Assembly: GCA_023404495.1 (NCBI GenBank)
Contig: JAEYBE010000033.1
Span: 91,444 to 155,443, forward strand
Origin: Actinomycetes bacterium
Lineage (GTDB): Bacteria; Actinomycetota; Thermoleophilia; Solirubrobacterales; JACPNS01
Direction: 5' to 3'
Length of the DNA stretch: 64,000 nt
Shown here: positions 9,571 through 20,237 of the stretch, piece by piece
How the letters are laid out: each line of letters begins with the position of its first letter
How positions within the stretch are numbered: position 1 is the stretch's first letter
The notes under the pieces: model-generated
Seen by the model: only the letters and a program-made list of their open reading frames with translations
The model's database searches: none
What the model was told of the DNA's origin: nothing
Translations under genes and position numbers: made by a program

Positions 9571-9605
9571 CGCGGCGCCGGTTGGTCCCCCCGGCCGGCG
9601 TCGCG
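9571..9605. terminator. Hairpin between convergent esterase and tetR genes
   Basis: 11-bp arms (9571-9581 and 9595-9605) with one mismatch that is a G-U pair on the plus-strand RNA, and a 13-nt loop. It lies between two convergent stops and could serve both. No U-tract. Confidence 0.45.
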
Positions 9606-9612
9606 AACGACT

Positions 9613-10236
9613 TCAGCCTTGATCCGCGGCGACGCGACGTGCCGTGCCGACGATCCCATCGAGCGCACCGACGAGCAGGTCGCAAAGCTCCTGCTCGCTC
9701 ATGTCGCGCTTTCGCAACCAGTCTGCCGTCACGATCCGCGCGAACGCGAGCCAGCCCCAGATCGATCGGCTGAGCATGTCCGACGGCACCTCGTCTTCTG
9801 AGCCCGGGCCGCCGGGCATGTCGCCCATCGCGCCGACCATCTGGCCGATGATCCGCTCGGCCGCCTCGCGAAAGACAGCGTCGATCTTCGCATCCCCTGC
9901 TGACCATGTCGAAAGGATCACCTCAACGCCTTCGGTCTCAGAGGCCCAGGCCACAAACTCGGCGACTGCCGCCAGTTCGCGCTCGCGCGGCGGAAGCGCG
10001 GGGTCGGGCGTGGTTCGGGCGACCAGGCCCGCCATCAACGACCGCACGACCGCGATGTAGAGGCCGCGTTTGCTCTCGAAGTAGTAGAACGCCAGGCCTT
10101 TGGCCACCCCGGCCTCGGCGACGATGTCGTCGACGCGAACCTCCTCATAGGGTCGCTTGAGGAACTGTCGCGTCGCCGCCGTCAGCAGTGCCTCGCGGAG
10201 CTCGGGCCGCTGACTCCCTGCCGCCGAGTCGGCCAT
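9613..10236 (-). CDS. TetR/AcrR family transcriptional regulator
   Basis: 207 residues. The N-terminal TetR helix-turn-helix is complete: LREALLTAATRQFLKRPYEEVRVDDIVAEAGVAKGLAFYYFESKRGLYIAVV. The C-terminal ligand domain is variable and its ligand cannot be predicted. The ATG directly follows the nadC stop codon (0-nt gap), so the two are translationally coupled and share a transcript. It may act on NAD genes or on the nearby TTGAC-N5-GTCAA site at the esterase promoter, but neither is shown. Confidence 0.9.
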   Translation of the reverse strand: MADSAAGSQRPELREALLTAATRQFLKRPYEEVRVDDIVAEAGVAKGLAFYYFESKRGLYIAVVRSLMAGLVARTTPDPALPPRERELAAVAEFVAWASETEGVEVILSTWSAGDAKIDAVFREAAERIIGQMVGAMGDMPGGPGSEDEVPSDMLSRSIWGWLAFARIVTADWLRKRDMSEQELCDLLVGALDGIVGTARRVAADQG

Positions 10237-11067
10237 CTAGGACTCGATGATCATCGAGAGATCCAGTGCGGGCGCCCCGTGGGTGAGCGAGCCCATCGAG
10301 ATGAAGTCAACGCCGGTCTCGGCGGCCGCGCGAACGTTTTCGACGCGATAGCCGCCGGAGGCTTCGAGCTTGGCCCGGCCGGCGACCTGCGCGACCGCCG
10401 CGCGGAGTTCGGCCGTGTCCATGTTGTCAAGCAGAAGGTGATCCGCGCCAGCCGCGAGCGCCTCGTCGATCTCGGCCGGATTTCGAACCTCGATCTCTAG
10501 CGCGAGCTGCGAGCCATCCCGGCAGCGCCCGATTGCCGCGCCGATTCCGCCGGCCGCCGCGATGTGGTTCTCCTTGATCAGGATCGCGTCGAAGAGGCCG
10601 ATGCGATGATTGGTCGCGCCGCCCGCCGCCACCGCGGCCTTCTCCAGCGCCCGCATGCCCGGCGTGGTCTTTCGCGTGTCGAGGATCTTCGCGTCCGTTC
10701 CCTCAATCGCCTTGACCGCCTTCGCAGCTGCTGTAGCCACGCCGGAGAGATGCATCATGAAGTTCAGCGCGGTGCGCTCGGCCGTCAGTAGCGATGCCGC
10801 ACGACCCGAGATCGTCGCGACCTCACCGCCGTCGCTCCAGATTCCCTCTGATTTGACGCGGGCGTACTCGGCCGTTGGGTCGATCTCGCGGAACACGTAT
10901 TCCGCGACATCGTGGCCGAAGATCACGCCCGGCTGCTTCTGGCGGATCGTCGCAGTCGCAGGCTCAAGCAAGTCGACGGTCAGCTCGGTGGTGATGTCCC
11001 CCTCCCCGACGTCTTCAGCGATCGCCATGGCGACCAACTGTGCGTAGTCCTCGCGCGCGAGGGTCAT
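10237..11067 (-). CDS. nadC: Nicotinate-nucleotide pyrophosphorylase (carboxylating)
   Basis: Quinolinate phosphoribosyltransferase: quinolinate plus PRPP gives nicotinate mononucleotide, the step after NadA. With the ATG at 11067 it is 276 residues, normal for NadC; the frame is open for 38 more codons upstream but those overlap prfB. Motifs: EDVGEGDITTE near the N-terminus, LNFMMHLSGVAT, LDTRKTTPGMRALEKAAV (quinolinate/PRPP site), NHRIGLFDAILIKENHI, and EASGGYRVENVRAAAETGVDFISMGSLTHGAPALD at the C-terminus. It starts 4 nt after the prfB stop, making prfB-nadC-tetR a tight operon. Confidence 0.96.
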   Translation of the reverse strand: MTLAREDYAQLVAMAIAEDVGEGDITTELTVDLLEPATATIRQKQPGVIFGHDVAEYVFREIDPTAEYARVKSEGIWSDGGEVATISGRAASLLTAERTALNFMMHLSGVATAAAKAVKAIEGTDAKILDTRKTTPGMRALEKAAVAAGGATNHRIGLFDAILIKENHIAAAGGIGAAIGRCRDGSQLALEIEVRNPAEIDEALAAGADHLLLDNMDTAELRAAVAQVAGRAKLEASGGYRVENVRAAAETGVDFISMGSLTHGAPALDLSMIIES

Positions 11068-11071
11068 CGTG

Positions 11072-12211
11072 CTAGCCGTCCTTCGCGCTTCCCGCGCGCT
11101 CGCTCGGTCGTCCAGCGGCCCGGCGCGAGAGCTCGGCATGGACGAACCCGTCGAGGTCGCCGTCGAGCACACGTTGAACATCGCCCATCTCGAAGTTCGT
11201 GCGATGGTCCTTGACCATCGAGTACGGATGCAGCACGTAACTGCGAATCTGCGAACCGAAGTTGACGTCGATCGCCTCGCCCTTTTCGGCGGCCAGCTCG
11301 GCAGCCCGCTTCTCCTCTTCGAGCGCGACGATCCGCGCCCGGAGCATCTTCATCGCCGTGTTCTTGTTTGCGCCCTGCGAGCGCTCGTCCTGGCACTGAA
11401 CGACGATGCCGGTCGGCCGATGCGTGATGCGCACGGCGCTATCGGTCTTGTTGACGTGCTGGCCGCCCGCACCGGAGGCGCGGTAGGTGTCGATCTGCAG
11501 GTCTGATTCGTCGATCTCGACGTCGAGGTCGTCATCAACCAGCGGGGCGACTTCAACTCCTGCGAATGATGTCTGCCGGCGATGTGCCGAGTCGAACGGG
11601 CTGAGGCGCACGAGGCGGTGGACGCCACGTTCGGCGGCGAAGAGGCCATACGCGTTCTCGCCGTGCACGAGAAACGTGGCCCGGGTGATCCCGGCTTCCT
11701 GTCCGGCGTTGACTTCCTTGAGCTCGACCTTGAAGCCGCGCCCTTCGGCCCAGCGAGTCATCATCCGCAGCACCATCTCCGCCCAGTCCTGGGCGTCGGT
11801 ACCGCCGGCGCCATCCTGGATCGTCACCACGGCGTCCCCTGCGTCGTACTCGCCGGAGAAGAGTCGCTCCTCCTCGAGCACCGCCATGCGCTTCTCTAGG
11901 TCGGCGAGTTGCTCTTCGAGCTCGTCGGCCATCGACTCGTCTTCTGCTGCCATCTCGGCGAGCGCGGTGAGATCCTCGACTTCGGAGGAGACGGCGTCGA
12001 ACTCTTCAACCTTGCGATTGGCGCGCGAGTACTCGGCGTTGATCTTGGCCGCCTTCTCTTGGTCGTCCCAGAATCCCTCGGCACCCATCTCAGACTCCAG
12101 CGCTTCGACGCGGGCGACCAGCGTAGGCCGGTCCAGCGCATCGGCCAACAGCTTCAGCTGACCCTGAACCGCGGAAATGCGTTGTTGGAGTTCGTGCTCG
12201 TCGAGTGCCAT
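11072..12211 (-). CDS. prfB: Peptide chain release factor 2
   Basis: Releases nascent chains at UGA and UAA. 379 residues from the ATG at 12211. The codon-recognition tripeptide is SPF (RLSPFDSAHRRQ), typical of RF2, and the catalytic loop is GAGGQHVNKTDSAVR. The frame is continuous through the N-terminal region where many bacteria have the programmed +1 frameshift, so RF2 here is not autoregulated by frameshifting. The frame stays open upstream of 12211 but runs antisense through another gene and is not RF2-like. Confidence 0.96.
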   Translation of the reverse strand: MALDEHELQQRISAVQGQLKLLADALDRPTLVARVEALESEMGAEGFWDDQEKAAKINAEYSRANRKVEEFDAVSSEVEDLTALAEMAAEDESMADELEEQLADLEKRMAVLEEERLFSGEYDAGDAVVTIQDGAGGTDAQDWAEMVLRMMTRWAEGRGFKVELKEVNAGQEAGITRATFLVHGENAYGLFAAERGVHRLVRLSPFDSAHRRQTSFAGVEVAPLVDDDLDVEIDESDLQIDTYRASGAGGQHVNKTDSAVRITHRPTGIVVQCQDERSQGANKNTAMKMLRARIVALEEEKRAAELAAEKGEAIDVNFGSQIRSYVLHPYSMVKDHRTNFEMGDVQRVLDGDLDGFVHAELSRRAAGRPSERAGSAKDG

Positions 12212-12250
12212 TCGCAGGGCAAGGCTATCGGCGTCGTCCTCGCGGGCGCA

Positions 12251-12256
12251 TAGTCT
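12251..12256 (+). promoter_or_regulatory. Putative leaderless -10 (TAGTCT)
   Basis: TAGTCT, then TGCCCG, then the ATG at 12263. The 51-bp gap to the divergent prfB start leaves little room for a separate leader. Confidence 0.5.
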
Positions 12257-12262
12257 TGCCCG

Positions 12263-12973
12263 ATGGGAACAGACGTTCGCAGCGCACCGACTCGCATCGC
12301 CGCCGTCAGCGTCGGCGTACTGTGGGGTCGCAAGCACCGCGACCGGCGCCCGGAACAACTGCCGGTGACCGAAATCGGCGTCGCGATCTTCGACCGCTCG
12401 GGCGCAGAGATCTCTCTGGAAGAGCGGTCGGTGCTCTCCGGCTCGCAGCTCACCGACGCGCCGGAGCGCTTGCTCGCGCTGGAGCTCCCGCTCGTCGGAT
12501 ACAACGCGCTGCGCTTTGACTGGGTGGCACTCGACGCCCTGTCTGGGGCGGGCCGATTGATCGCGCACACGATCGACATCTACTCGGCGCTCTATCCATG
12601 CGTTTCGGAGATTGTCGACGCGGAGGGCGTCTCGGCCTTCCCCGTGAACGGCGAGTACGGCGTACTCCACCCCCACCGTGTCGCCGAGACGAATCTCGGG
12701 TATCTGCCCGGCGGCGGAGAGGATCCAGTCGGCGAAGCTGAGCTTGCGGCCGAGCTCTGGCACCACCTGCTGACCAACGAGCGCGCTGTGCTGGCGGGTC
12801 GCACGCTTCCGCTGGAGGCCGAACAACTCGAGGTTCTGCGCGGCGCGCAACCGGCGATCGGCGATGAGTCCCACTGGCGCGCGATGCTTGCCAAGCGTCC
12901 GGAACCCACGCCGTTTCGCAGGCGTACTCGCCATCCGGTCACATTTCCGCGCGTAGACCAGCGCTACGTGTGA
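12263..12973 (+). CDS. Degenerate DnaQ/RNase H-fold-like protein
   Basis: 236 residues. The pattern of a DEDD exonuclease fold is recognisable: a first strand pair (VTEIGVAIFDRSG), an Exo II-like PLVGYNALRFDW near residue 77, HTIDIYSALY, and a late helix EAELAAELWHHLL in the Exo III position. The Exo I Asp-x-Glu is missing (AAVSVGVLWG occupies the first strand) and no H-x-x-x-D is clear, so nuclease activity is doubtful. The C-terminus is basic. It is divergent from prfB with a 51-bp gap. Fold assignment is by eye and moderate. Confidence 0.5.
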   Translation: MGTDVRSAPTRIAAVSVGVLWGRKHRDRRPEQLPVTEIGVAIFDRSGAEISLEERSVLSGSQLTDAPERLLALELPLVGYNALRFDWVALDALSGAGRLIAHTIDIYSALYPCVSEIVDAEGVSAFPVNGEYGVLHPHRVAETNLGYLPGGGEDPVGEAELAAELWHHLLTNERAVLAGRTLPLEAEQLEVLRGAQPAIGDESHWRAMLAKRPEPTPFRRRTRHPVTFPRVDQRYV

Positions 12974-12978
12974 CATTC

Positions 12979-13031
12979 GTAGCGCTTTTATTGCGCTTGT
13001 AGCGCTTTATTAGCGCTACTTGCTGTATTCT
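12979..13031 (+). promoter_or_regulatory. vapBC promoter with three GTAGCGCT half-sites
   Basis: GTAGCGCT occurs at 12979-12986 and 12999-13006 and, inverted, as AGCGCTAC at 13012-13019. The last two form a perfect 8-bp-arm dyad with a 5-bp TTATT spacer. A -10-like TATTCT (13026-13031) follows, 6 nt before the vapB ATG at 13038. This fits autorepression by the ribbon-helix-helix antitoxin and a leaderless mRNA. Confidence 0.6.
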
Positions 13032-13037
13032 GGACCG

Positions 13038-13286
13038 ATGGCCACGATTCAGATTCGCAATCTCCCCGAAGAGACCGTTCGCGCCTGGAAGGTGCGCGCC
13101 GCGAAATCCGGCAAGTCGCTCCAGGAGTACATGCGGGAGTACCTGACCGCCGAAGCGGAAAAGCCGACGGTCGAAGAGTTGGTCGAGCGCATGGAACTGC
13201 GAGCAGCCCAACGGCAGGCGCAGGGCTCCGGAATCGATCTACCGCTCGAGGAGACGCTCAAAGGCATCAAGGAAACCTGGGACTGA
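13038..13286 (+). CDS. vapB: VapB/FitA-like antitoxin (ribbon-helix-helix)
   Basis: 82 residues. N-terminal RHH DNA-binding domain: MATIQIRNLPEETVRAWKVRAAKSGKSLQEYMREYL, a strand followed by two helices. The C-terminal half is acidic (EKPTVEELVERMEL...LEETLKGIKETWD) and should wrap the PIN toxin. The ATG at 13038 is preferred to an upstream in-frame TTG because of the TATTCT 6 nt before it. The toxin gene starts 2 nt after the stop. Confidence 0.88.
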   Translation: MATIQIRNLPEETVRAWKVRAAKSGKSLQEYMREYLTAEAEKPTVEELVERMELRAAQRQAQGSGIDLPLEETLKGIKETWD

Positions 13287-13288
13287 GC

Positions 13289-13681
13289 TTGATCGTCGTC
13301 GACTCGTCCCTCCTGGTGAACGCTTTCGGCGGAGCCGGTCCGCTGGCGGCGAGTGCTCGGGCCGCGCTGTTCTCCGAAGAGCCGGCAGCACCCTTTCATG
13401 TCGACATCGAGACGCTGTCAGCATGGCGACGCCAGGTCAGGACTGGATCGATTCCGCTAGCGTGGATCGAAGAAGCCCGCAACGACCTTCGAGACGCTCC
13501 GATTCTGCGCATTCCCCATGAACCGCTCCTCGATCGAATCTGGGAGCTCCGCGAGAATGTCACGCCGGCCGACGGGGCATACGTCGCGATGGCGGAAGAG
13601 CTGGGCGTTCGATTGGTCACCTGCGACGCGCGACTGACGCGCGCCCCAGGCACCCGCTGCGAGTTCGAACTGATCGAGTAG
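13289..13681 (+). CDS. vapC: VapC family PIN-domain ribonuclease toxin
   Basis: 130-residue PIN domain. The four acidic metal-binding residues are D5 (VVDSS), E41 (VDIETLSAW), D95 (TPADGAYVA) and D113 (TCDARL), so the active site is intact. It likely cleaves a structured RNA, typically tRNA or rRNA in this family. The start is a TTG at 13289, 2 nt after the vapB stop. It is convergent with secA with only an 8-bp gap. Confidence 0.9.
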   Translation: MIVVDSSLLVNAFGGAGPLAASARAALFSEEPAAPFHVDIETLSAWRRQVRTGSIPLAWIEEARNDLRDAPILRIPHEPLLDRIWELRENVTPADGAYVAMAEELGVRLVTCDARLTRAPGTRCEFELIE

Positions 13682-13689
13682 CCGTAAAG

Positions 13690-16557
<2,868 letters not shown>

Positions 16558-16565
16558 AGGGGCTT

Positions 16566-16571
16566 ACTTTA
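16566..16571 (-). promoter_or_regulatory. Putative -10 (TAAAGT) of secA
   Basis: Minus-strand TAAAGT with 8 nt to the secA ATG. Flanked by AGGGG and CCCCT arms that could form a small hairpin over the start. Confidence 0.35.
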
Positions 16572-16601
16572 CCCCTGAAGCGCGCCGCTCCTGCCTGTCG
16601 G

Positions 16602-16967
16602 TCAGGCGGTCAGGCCCGGCGGCTGCGCACCCATCGCCTTTGCGGTGCTGCGCTGGGCGGTGCGCCGCGCGCGGCGCTTGGCGGCCAGCTTGTCGACCTG
16701 ACGGGCGAGCTCGTCGGACACCTCGTGCATGGCGTGCTTGAGATCGAATGAGCGGTCAGAGGCGCGCAGCGTCTTGCCCTTCACGTGCAGCGTCGCATCG
16801 ACGCTGAAGTGATCCGGAATCGCCGGGTTGTGGTCGTCCTTGAACTCAAGCTCCAACCGCGCGAGGTCGGAGACCATCTTGTCGACCTTCTCGAAGCGGC
16901 GCGCCGCGTACGCGCGCAGTTCTTCGGTGATTGCGATCCCGTTGCGTGACCTGATCTCAATCTGCAT
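16602..16967 (-). CDS. hpf: Ribosome hibernation-promoting factor (HPF/RaiA, short form)
   Basis: 121 residues from the ATG at 16967 (MQIEIRSRNGIAITEELRAYAARRFEKVDKMVSDLARLELEFKDD...). This is the S30AE/RaiA fold: beta-alpha-beta-beta-beta-alpha, with HFSVDATLHVKGKTLRASDRSFDLKHAMHEVSDELARQVDK. It lacks the C-terminal dimerisation domain of long HPF; the last 20 residues are a basic tail. It binds the 30S decoding region to idle ribosomes in stationary phase. It lies 44 bp upstream of secA on the same strand. Confidence 0.88.
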   Translation of the reverse strand: MQIEIRSRNGIAITEELRAYAARRFEKVDKMVSDLARLELEFKDDHNPAIPDHFSVDATLHVKGKTLRASDRSFDLKHAMHEVSDELARQVDKLAAKRRARRTAQRSTAKAMGAQPPGLTA

Positions 16968-17119
16968 GTCCAACCAACTCCCAATCTCGTGTTGCAATGA
17001 CTTCGGAAGCTGAACGGACTGCACTCGCGCGACGCCTGACCGACCGGCTGCGGAGCTGCGGCGCTGGGGGGCGCCGCCGTCCGGTCAGACTTGCCGGGGC
17101 GGTGGCTCCACCCTCGCCC

Positions 17120-17788
17120 TCACGCGACCGCGAACGCGACTGCGCGAAGCGGCCCTCGGCCGGCCTCGGGCTGTCGTTCTCGAATCGCCTGAGTGCATAC
17201 CTCCAATGTAATGCCTGTGGTGGCTACGTCGTCGCACACAACAACGTTCGTCGGCAGCGGCCCTAAAGGGTCCAGTCCCGAGTGCCGAAGCGCGCGCCGG
17301 TCCAGCGCGATGGAGGTGGCGGGAAAGGCCAGTCGCTCGCGGCGGTCCAGTTGCGATTGTGGCGGTCGCGAACCGTCTCGGACGAGCCACTCCGCCGCAC
17401 GGGCACCGGTGATAGCGGCGATCTCGCGGGCGAGCAAGAGCGACTGGTTGTAGCCACGGGCCCGCCGCCTGGCCGGATGAGCGGGCACGGCGATTATCCA
17501 GTCCGCATCGCAGAGCCAGTCGCCGACGCGCCCGACCATGAGCTCGGCCATCTCAGCGGCGAGCGCCACCGCGCCGGCGAATTTCAGCGACCCGACGAGC
17601 GTCCGGGCCGTGCCCTCGTAGGCAAAGGCCGCCGCGACGCCGTTGCGCCGAGTCGGGCGGGGTGACCGCGCCAACGCGCTCCGGCACACGGCGCAGATCC
17701 AACGATCGACTTCGGTCGGCCTGCCGCATCCCGAACAGCGCGGAGGTGCGATCAAGGCAGAGAGTCTTTGGATCGCGGGCGGGCTCAC
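17120..17788 (-). CDS. ComF family protein (phosphoribosyltransferase fold)
   Basis: 222 residues from a GTG at 17788; an in-frame ATG at 17830 would add 14 residues and cannot be excluded. An N-terminal zinc ribbon CSGCGRPTEVDRWICAVC is followed by a PRTase core with IIAVPAHPARRRARGYNQSLLLAREIA and the PRPP loop VVVCDDVATTGITLEVC. ComF proteins take part in DNA uptake in naturally competent bacteria. No other competence gene is here, so function in this organism is uncertain. Confidence 0.85.
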   Translation of the reverse strand: MSPPAIQRLSALIAPPRCSGCGRPTEVDRWICAVCRSALARSPRPTRRNGVAAAFAYEGTARTLVGSLKFAGAVALAAEMAELMVGRVGDWLCDADWIIAVPAHPARRRARGYNQSLLLAREIAAITGARAAEWLVRDGSRPPQSQLDRRERLAFPATSIALDRRALRHSGLDPLGPLPTNVVVCDDVATTGITLEVCTQAIRERQPEAGRGPLRAVAFAVA

Positions 17789-17847
17789 GAGGGGATGATC
17801 CCGTCCGACGTGTGACGCTTCAAGACACAAATGTCAAACTTCAGCCA

Positions 17848-18147
17848 ATGAGCCGCGAAGAAATCGTCACAGCGACCGGGATCGTGATGTTCTTCTGGGA
17901 CTCCGGCGACGAGGAGCGGCATCTGCTCGTCAACATCGAGCCGGATGATCACCACAAGCCCGACGCGTTCGAGCTGACCGGTGACCTACGCGACTCGGCG
18001 ATCGAGAAGATCGCCGAAGGCGCGCGCGTCGAGGTCGACTATCTGGTCGAACACCACGAGGTCGTCGATCCGGACGGCGCGACGACACTCGACTCGAGCC
18101 GGCCGAACATCGTCGAGGTTCGGATCGACCTGACTAGCGGAGCTTGA
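17848..18147 (+). CDS. Hypothetical protein
   Basis: 99 residues with no recognised family. It is acidic and beta-rich (IVMFFWDSGDEERHLLVNIEPDDHHKPDAFELTGDLRDSAIEKIAEGARVEVDYLVEHHEVVDPDG). No signal peptide. The ATG at 17848 is inferred from where coding character begins. The 3' end overlaps the convergent exported HEXXH protein by 14 bp. Confidence 0.55.
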   Translation: MSREEIVTATGIVMFFWDSGDEERHLLVNIEPDDHHKPDAFELTGDLRDSAIEKIAEGARVEVDYLVEHHEVVDPDGATTLDSSRPNIVEVRIDLTSGA

Positions 18148-19186
18148 TTTCGACCTTCGCGACGCCGGTCTTGCCCTTGGCGAAAATTCCGATGTCCCAA
18201 AGCCCTGGCGCGATGAACGTCGTCAGCGAATCACTGCGGCCGCGCTTGGTCGAGCGGTCCCAGACCTTGTTGGACTTCGCGGGGAAGATGAAGATGTCGA
18301 AGTCGCGCCCCTTGGCGCCCTTGACGGTCACCTTGGTGAGACTGAAGAACGACGTGGAGATGCGCTTCCAATAGACCTTCTTGCGCTTGATCTTCTTCGA
18401 GAAGTTCTTGGTCGAGACAAGCAACTTGTTGTCAATGTCGAACTTCATCGCCTTGAGCTGGTCGGCGTTGGGCTCCTTGGCGCTTGAAAGCTGCCAACCG
18501 GTGATGCCGTTGAGCACGACGAAGTCTTCGGCGAAGAGCTCGGGGAGCAGGTGCTCCCAGTCCGTGCCGGAGCAGAAGAACCTGTCCGCGTCCGTCGTGT
18601 TGGAGGCGGTCACACGGGTGAAGAACCAATCGCGCGTGCCGTCGGTCGAGATCGTGCAGCCGTTGCCGAAGCCGAACGCACGAAGCTGGGCGAGATTCGC
18701 GATCTGGTTGTCGACGTGGTGGCCGTACTCGTGGACCAGCGAGTGCAGCCAGTCAGTGTCGTTGGTGCCAAACCAAAGTTCGCCATATCCGTTGGCCATC
18801 GGTCGATAGCAAGCGATCGCCTGCGTGTCGCCGCATGTCGAGTCCATCTCGCTGAGCGGGATCGCGTGGACCGTGAGCTTCGAGATCTCGGACTTGTGGT
18901 AAATCGAGTTCAGCGCGGCGGCGGCCGGATCAAGATCAAAGCCGGGGACGGTCGTATCAATCGTGAACTGACGACCTGAGCCGTCGGTGTAGGTCGCGCT
19001 GGCGACTGCCTTTGGAGCGGCCGCAATGCGCGCTCCCGCAGGCAGAATCGCATCCTTGACCTCGCGCTTGGCCTCGACCTTCGTGAGGTCGATCTTGCCG
19101 GCGGGCTCGGCGGCGGTTGCCGGCGGCGCGACGAACGCCGCCGCGCAGAGCGCGGCGGCGAATGTCAGGCCAGGCTTCAGGCGCAA
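18134..19186 (-). CDS. Exported HEXXH-motif protein (putative zinc metallopeptidase)
   Basis: 350 residues with a Sec signal peptide (MRLKPGLTFAAALCAAAFVAPPATAAEP). A zincin-type HEYGHHVDNQ motif lies in the middle, with an Asp/Glu-bearing region downstream (DWEHLLPELFAEDFVVLNG) that could supply the third zinc ligand. The C-terminal 110 residues are beta-rich and basic, like a pre-peptidase C-terminal (PPC) domain. The TTG start overlaps the stop of the 19177 gene by 10 bp, so the two are translationally coupled. Substrate unknown. Confidence 0.7.
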   Translation of the reverse strand: MRLKPGLTFAAALCAAAFVAPPATAAEPAGKIDLTKVEAKREVKDAILPAGARIAAAPKAVASATYTDGSGRQFTIDTTVPGFDLDPAAAALNSIYHKSEISKLTVHAIPLSEMDSTCGDTQAIACYRPMANGYGELWFGTNDTDWLHSLVHEYGHHVDNQIANLAQLRAFGFGNGCTISTDGTRDWFFTRVTASNTTDADRFFCSGTDWEHLLPELFAEDFVVLNGITGWQLSSAKEPNADQLKAMKFDIDNKLLVSTKNFSKKIKRKKVYWKRISTSFFSLTKVTVKGAKGRDFDIFIFPAKSNKVWDRSTKRGRSDSLTTFIAPGLWDIGIFAKGKTGVAKVEIKLR

Positions 19187-19647
19187 GGAGGCACCCCGTT
19201 GGCGATCAGCTCTTCGTCTGTTGCGAGATTGAATGAGAACTGATCGGAGTTCTTCAGCAGGGCGCCGGTCGTCGGTGAGCGGAATGTTCCCTTGATCTTG
19301 AAGTACACCGTCGTACCGGAGGCAGCGGTGATCGACTTCGAGGTCTTCTTCCAGCCGTTCTTCTTTGTGAGCTTCACCGATCCGGAGGCGAAAGAAACTC
19401 CGTTCTGGTCGCGCACCGAGTAGCTGAACTTGACGCTCTTTGGGTACGGCGAGTTCTTGCGCGTGAACTTCGCACCGAACTTGACGGCGAAGCGCACTTG
19501 CCCGGCGGCGGGCCTGCAGGCGTCGACGAACTTGTAGGTCGGGGTGACGTAGAGCTTGACGGTCTTCGCCGAAGCAGCTGAGGCAACCGAGAGGCTGGCT
19601 GCGATCGCCACGACGAGTGTGGCCAGGAGGATCAGTTTCTTGCGCAC
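19177..19647 (-). CDS. Small exported beta-rich protein
   Basis: 156 residues from a GTG at 19647, chosen because GAAAGG lies about 7 nt upstream and a signal peptide follows at once (RKKLILLATLVVAIAASLSVASAASAK). The mature protein is beta-strand-rich and Lys-rich, with one Cys near the start (VDACRPAAG) and one at the C-terminus (ANGVPPCA), which could form a disulphide. It resembles the product of 19724-20170 in layout and in the closing ELxxxGVxxC motif. Function unknown. Confidence 0.7.
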   Translation of the reverse strand: MRKKLILLATLVVAIAASLSVASAASAKTVKLYVTPTYKFVDACRPAAGQVRFAVKFGAKFTRKNSPYPKSVKFSYSVRDQNGVSFASGSVKLTKKNGWKKTSKSITAASGTTVYFKIKGTFRSPTTGALLKNSDQFSFNLATDEELIANGVPPCA

Positions 19648-19723
19648 GAGTGAGCCTTTCACGAGAAGGTGTTCACTCAATTATCGCCTACGGCGCGCGA
19701 AAGTTGCGGTCGCGTCCAGCTGA

Positions 19724-20170
19724 CTAGCAATAAACCACGCCGAGCTGGTCGAGTTCTTCTCGAGTCGGTGCCAGGTCGGTGGACGATTTACCGAATTGGC
19801 GCGTTCGGCCGCCCACGCGGTATGTGAAGTTGACTCGCATCGAATACTCGTGGCCAGCCGGGACCGTGAAGCGCTTGGACCGCTTCTTGTAGCCGGTCGA
19901 TTTCTTCAGGTTGATGACGCGAGAGGCGATCGTCCATCCAGTCGTCTTGTCGATGATCTGGTACGCGGCCCGGATCCGCTTGGGCGGCGCAATTCCGTTG
20001 TAATCCACTTTCCCATCAGCGACGAAGCGGTAGCTGATGCGGTCCTCGTCGACCCTGCAGCCGTCGACCTCGCCGTACTGCACGAATACTTTGATCGACC
20101 AGGCCTGCGCAGCGGGCACAGGCGCCAGCAGGACTGCGAGCGAAGCGAGCAAAACAATTTTCTTGAGCAC
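19724..20170 (-). CDS. Small exported beta-rich protein (paralogue of the 19177 product)
   Basis: 148 residues, GTG start with GGGGGA just upstream. Signal peptide LKKIVLLASLAVLLAPVPAAQAW. The mature part has an early Cys (EVDGCRVDED) and a C-terminal Cys (ELDQLGVVYC), with basic beta strands between, matching the neighbouring gene's pattern. No domain recognised; probably an immunoglobulin-like or adhesin-like fold, but this is a guess. Confidence 0.7.
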   Translation of the reverse strand: MLKKIVLLASLAVLLAPVPAAQAWSIKVFVQYGEVDGCRVDEDRISYRFVADGKVDYNGIAPPKRIRAAYQIIDKTTGWTIASRVINLKKSTGYKKRSKRFTVPAGHEYSMRVNFTYRVGGRTRQFGKSSTDLAPTREELDQLGVVYC

Positions 20171-20237
20171 GGCGGTTCCCCCACGGGCGAATACTTGAGA
20201 TTGGGTATCGGCAGGTGCAGCGCCTACCTAAAACCCA

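Noticed and set aside
11072..12211. Programmed +1 frameshift in prfB
   Set aside because: The reading frame is continuous through the N-terminal domain with no in-frame TGA.
12212..12976. N-terminal extension of prfB to 634 codons
   Set aside because: The extra part is antisense to the 12263 gene, has no RF2 similarity, and a family-length start exists at 12211.
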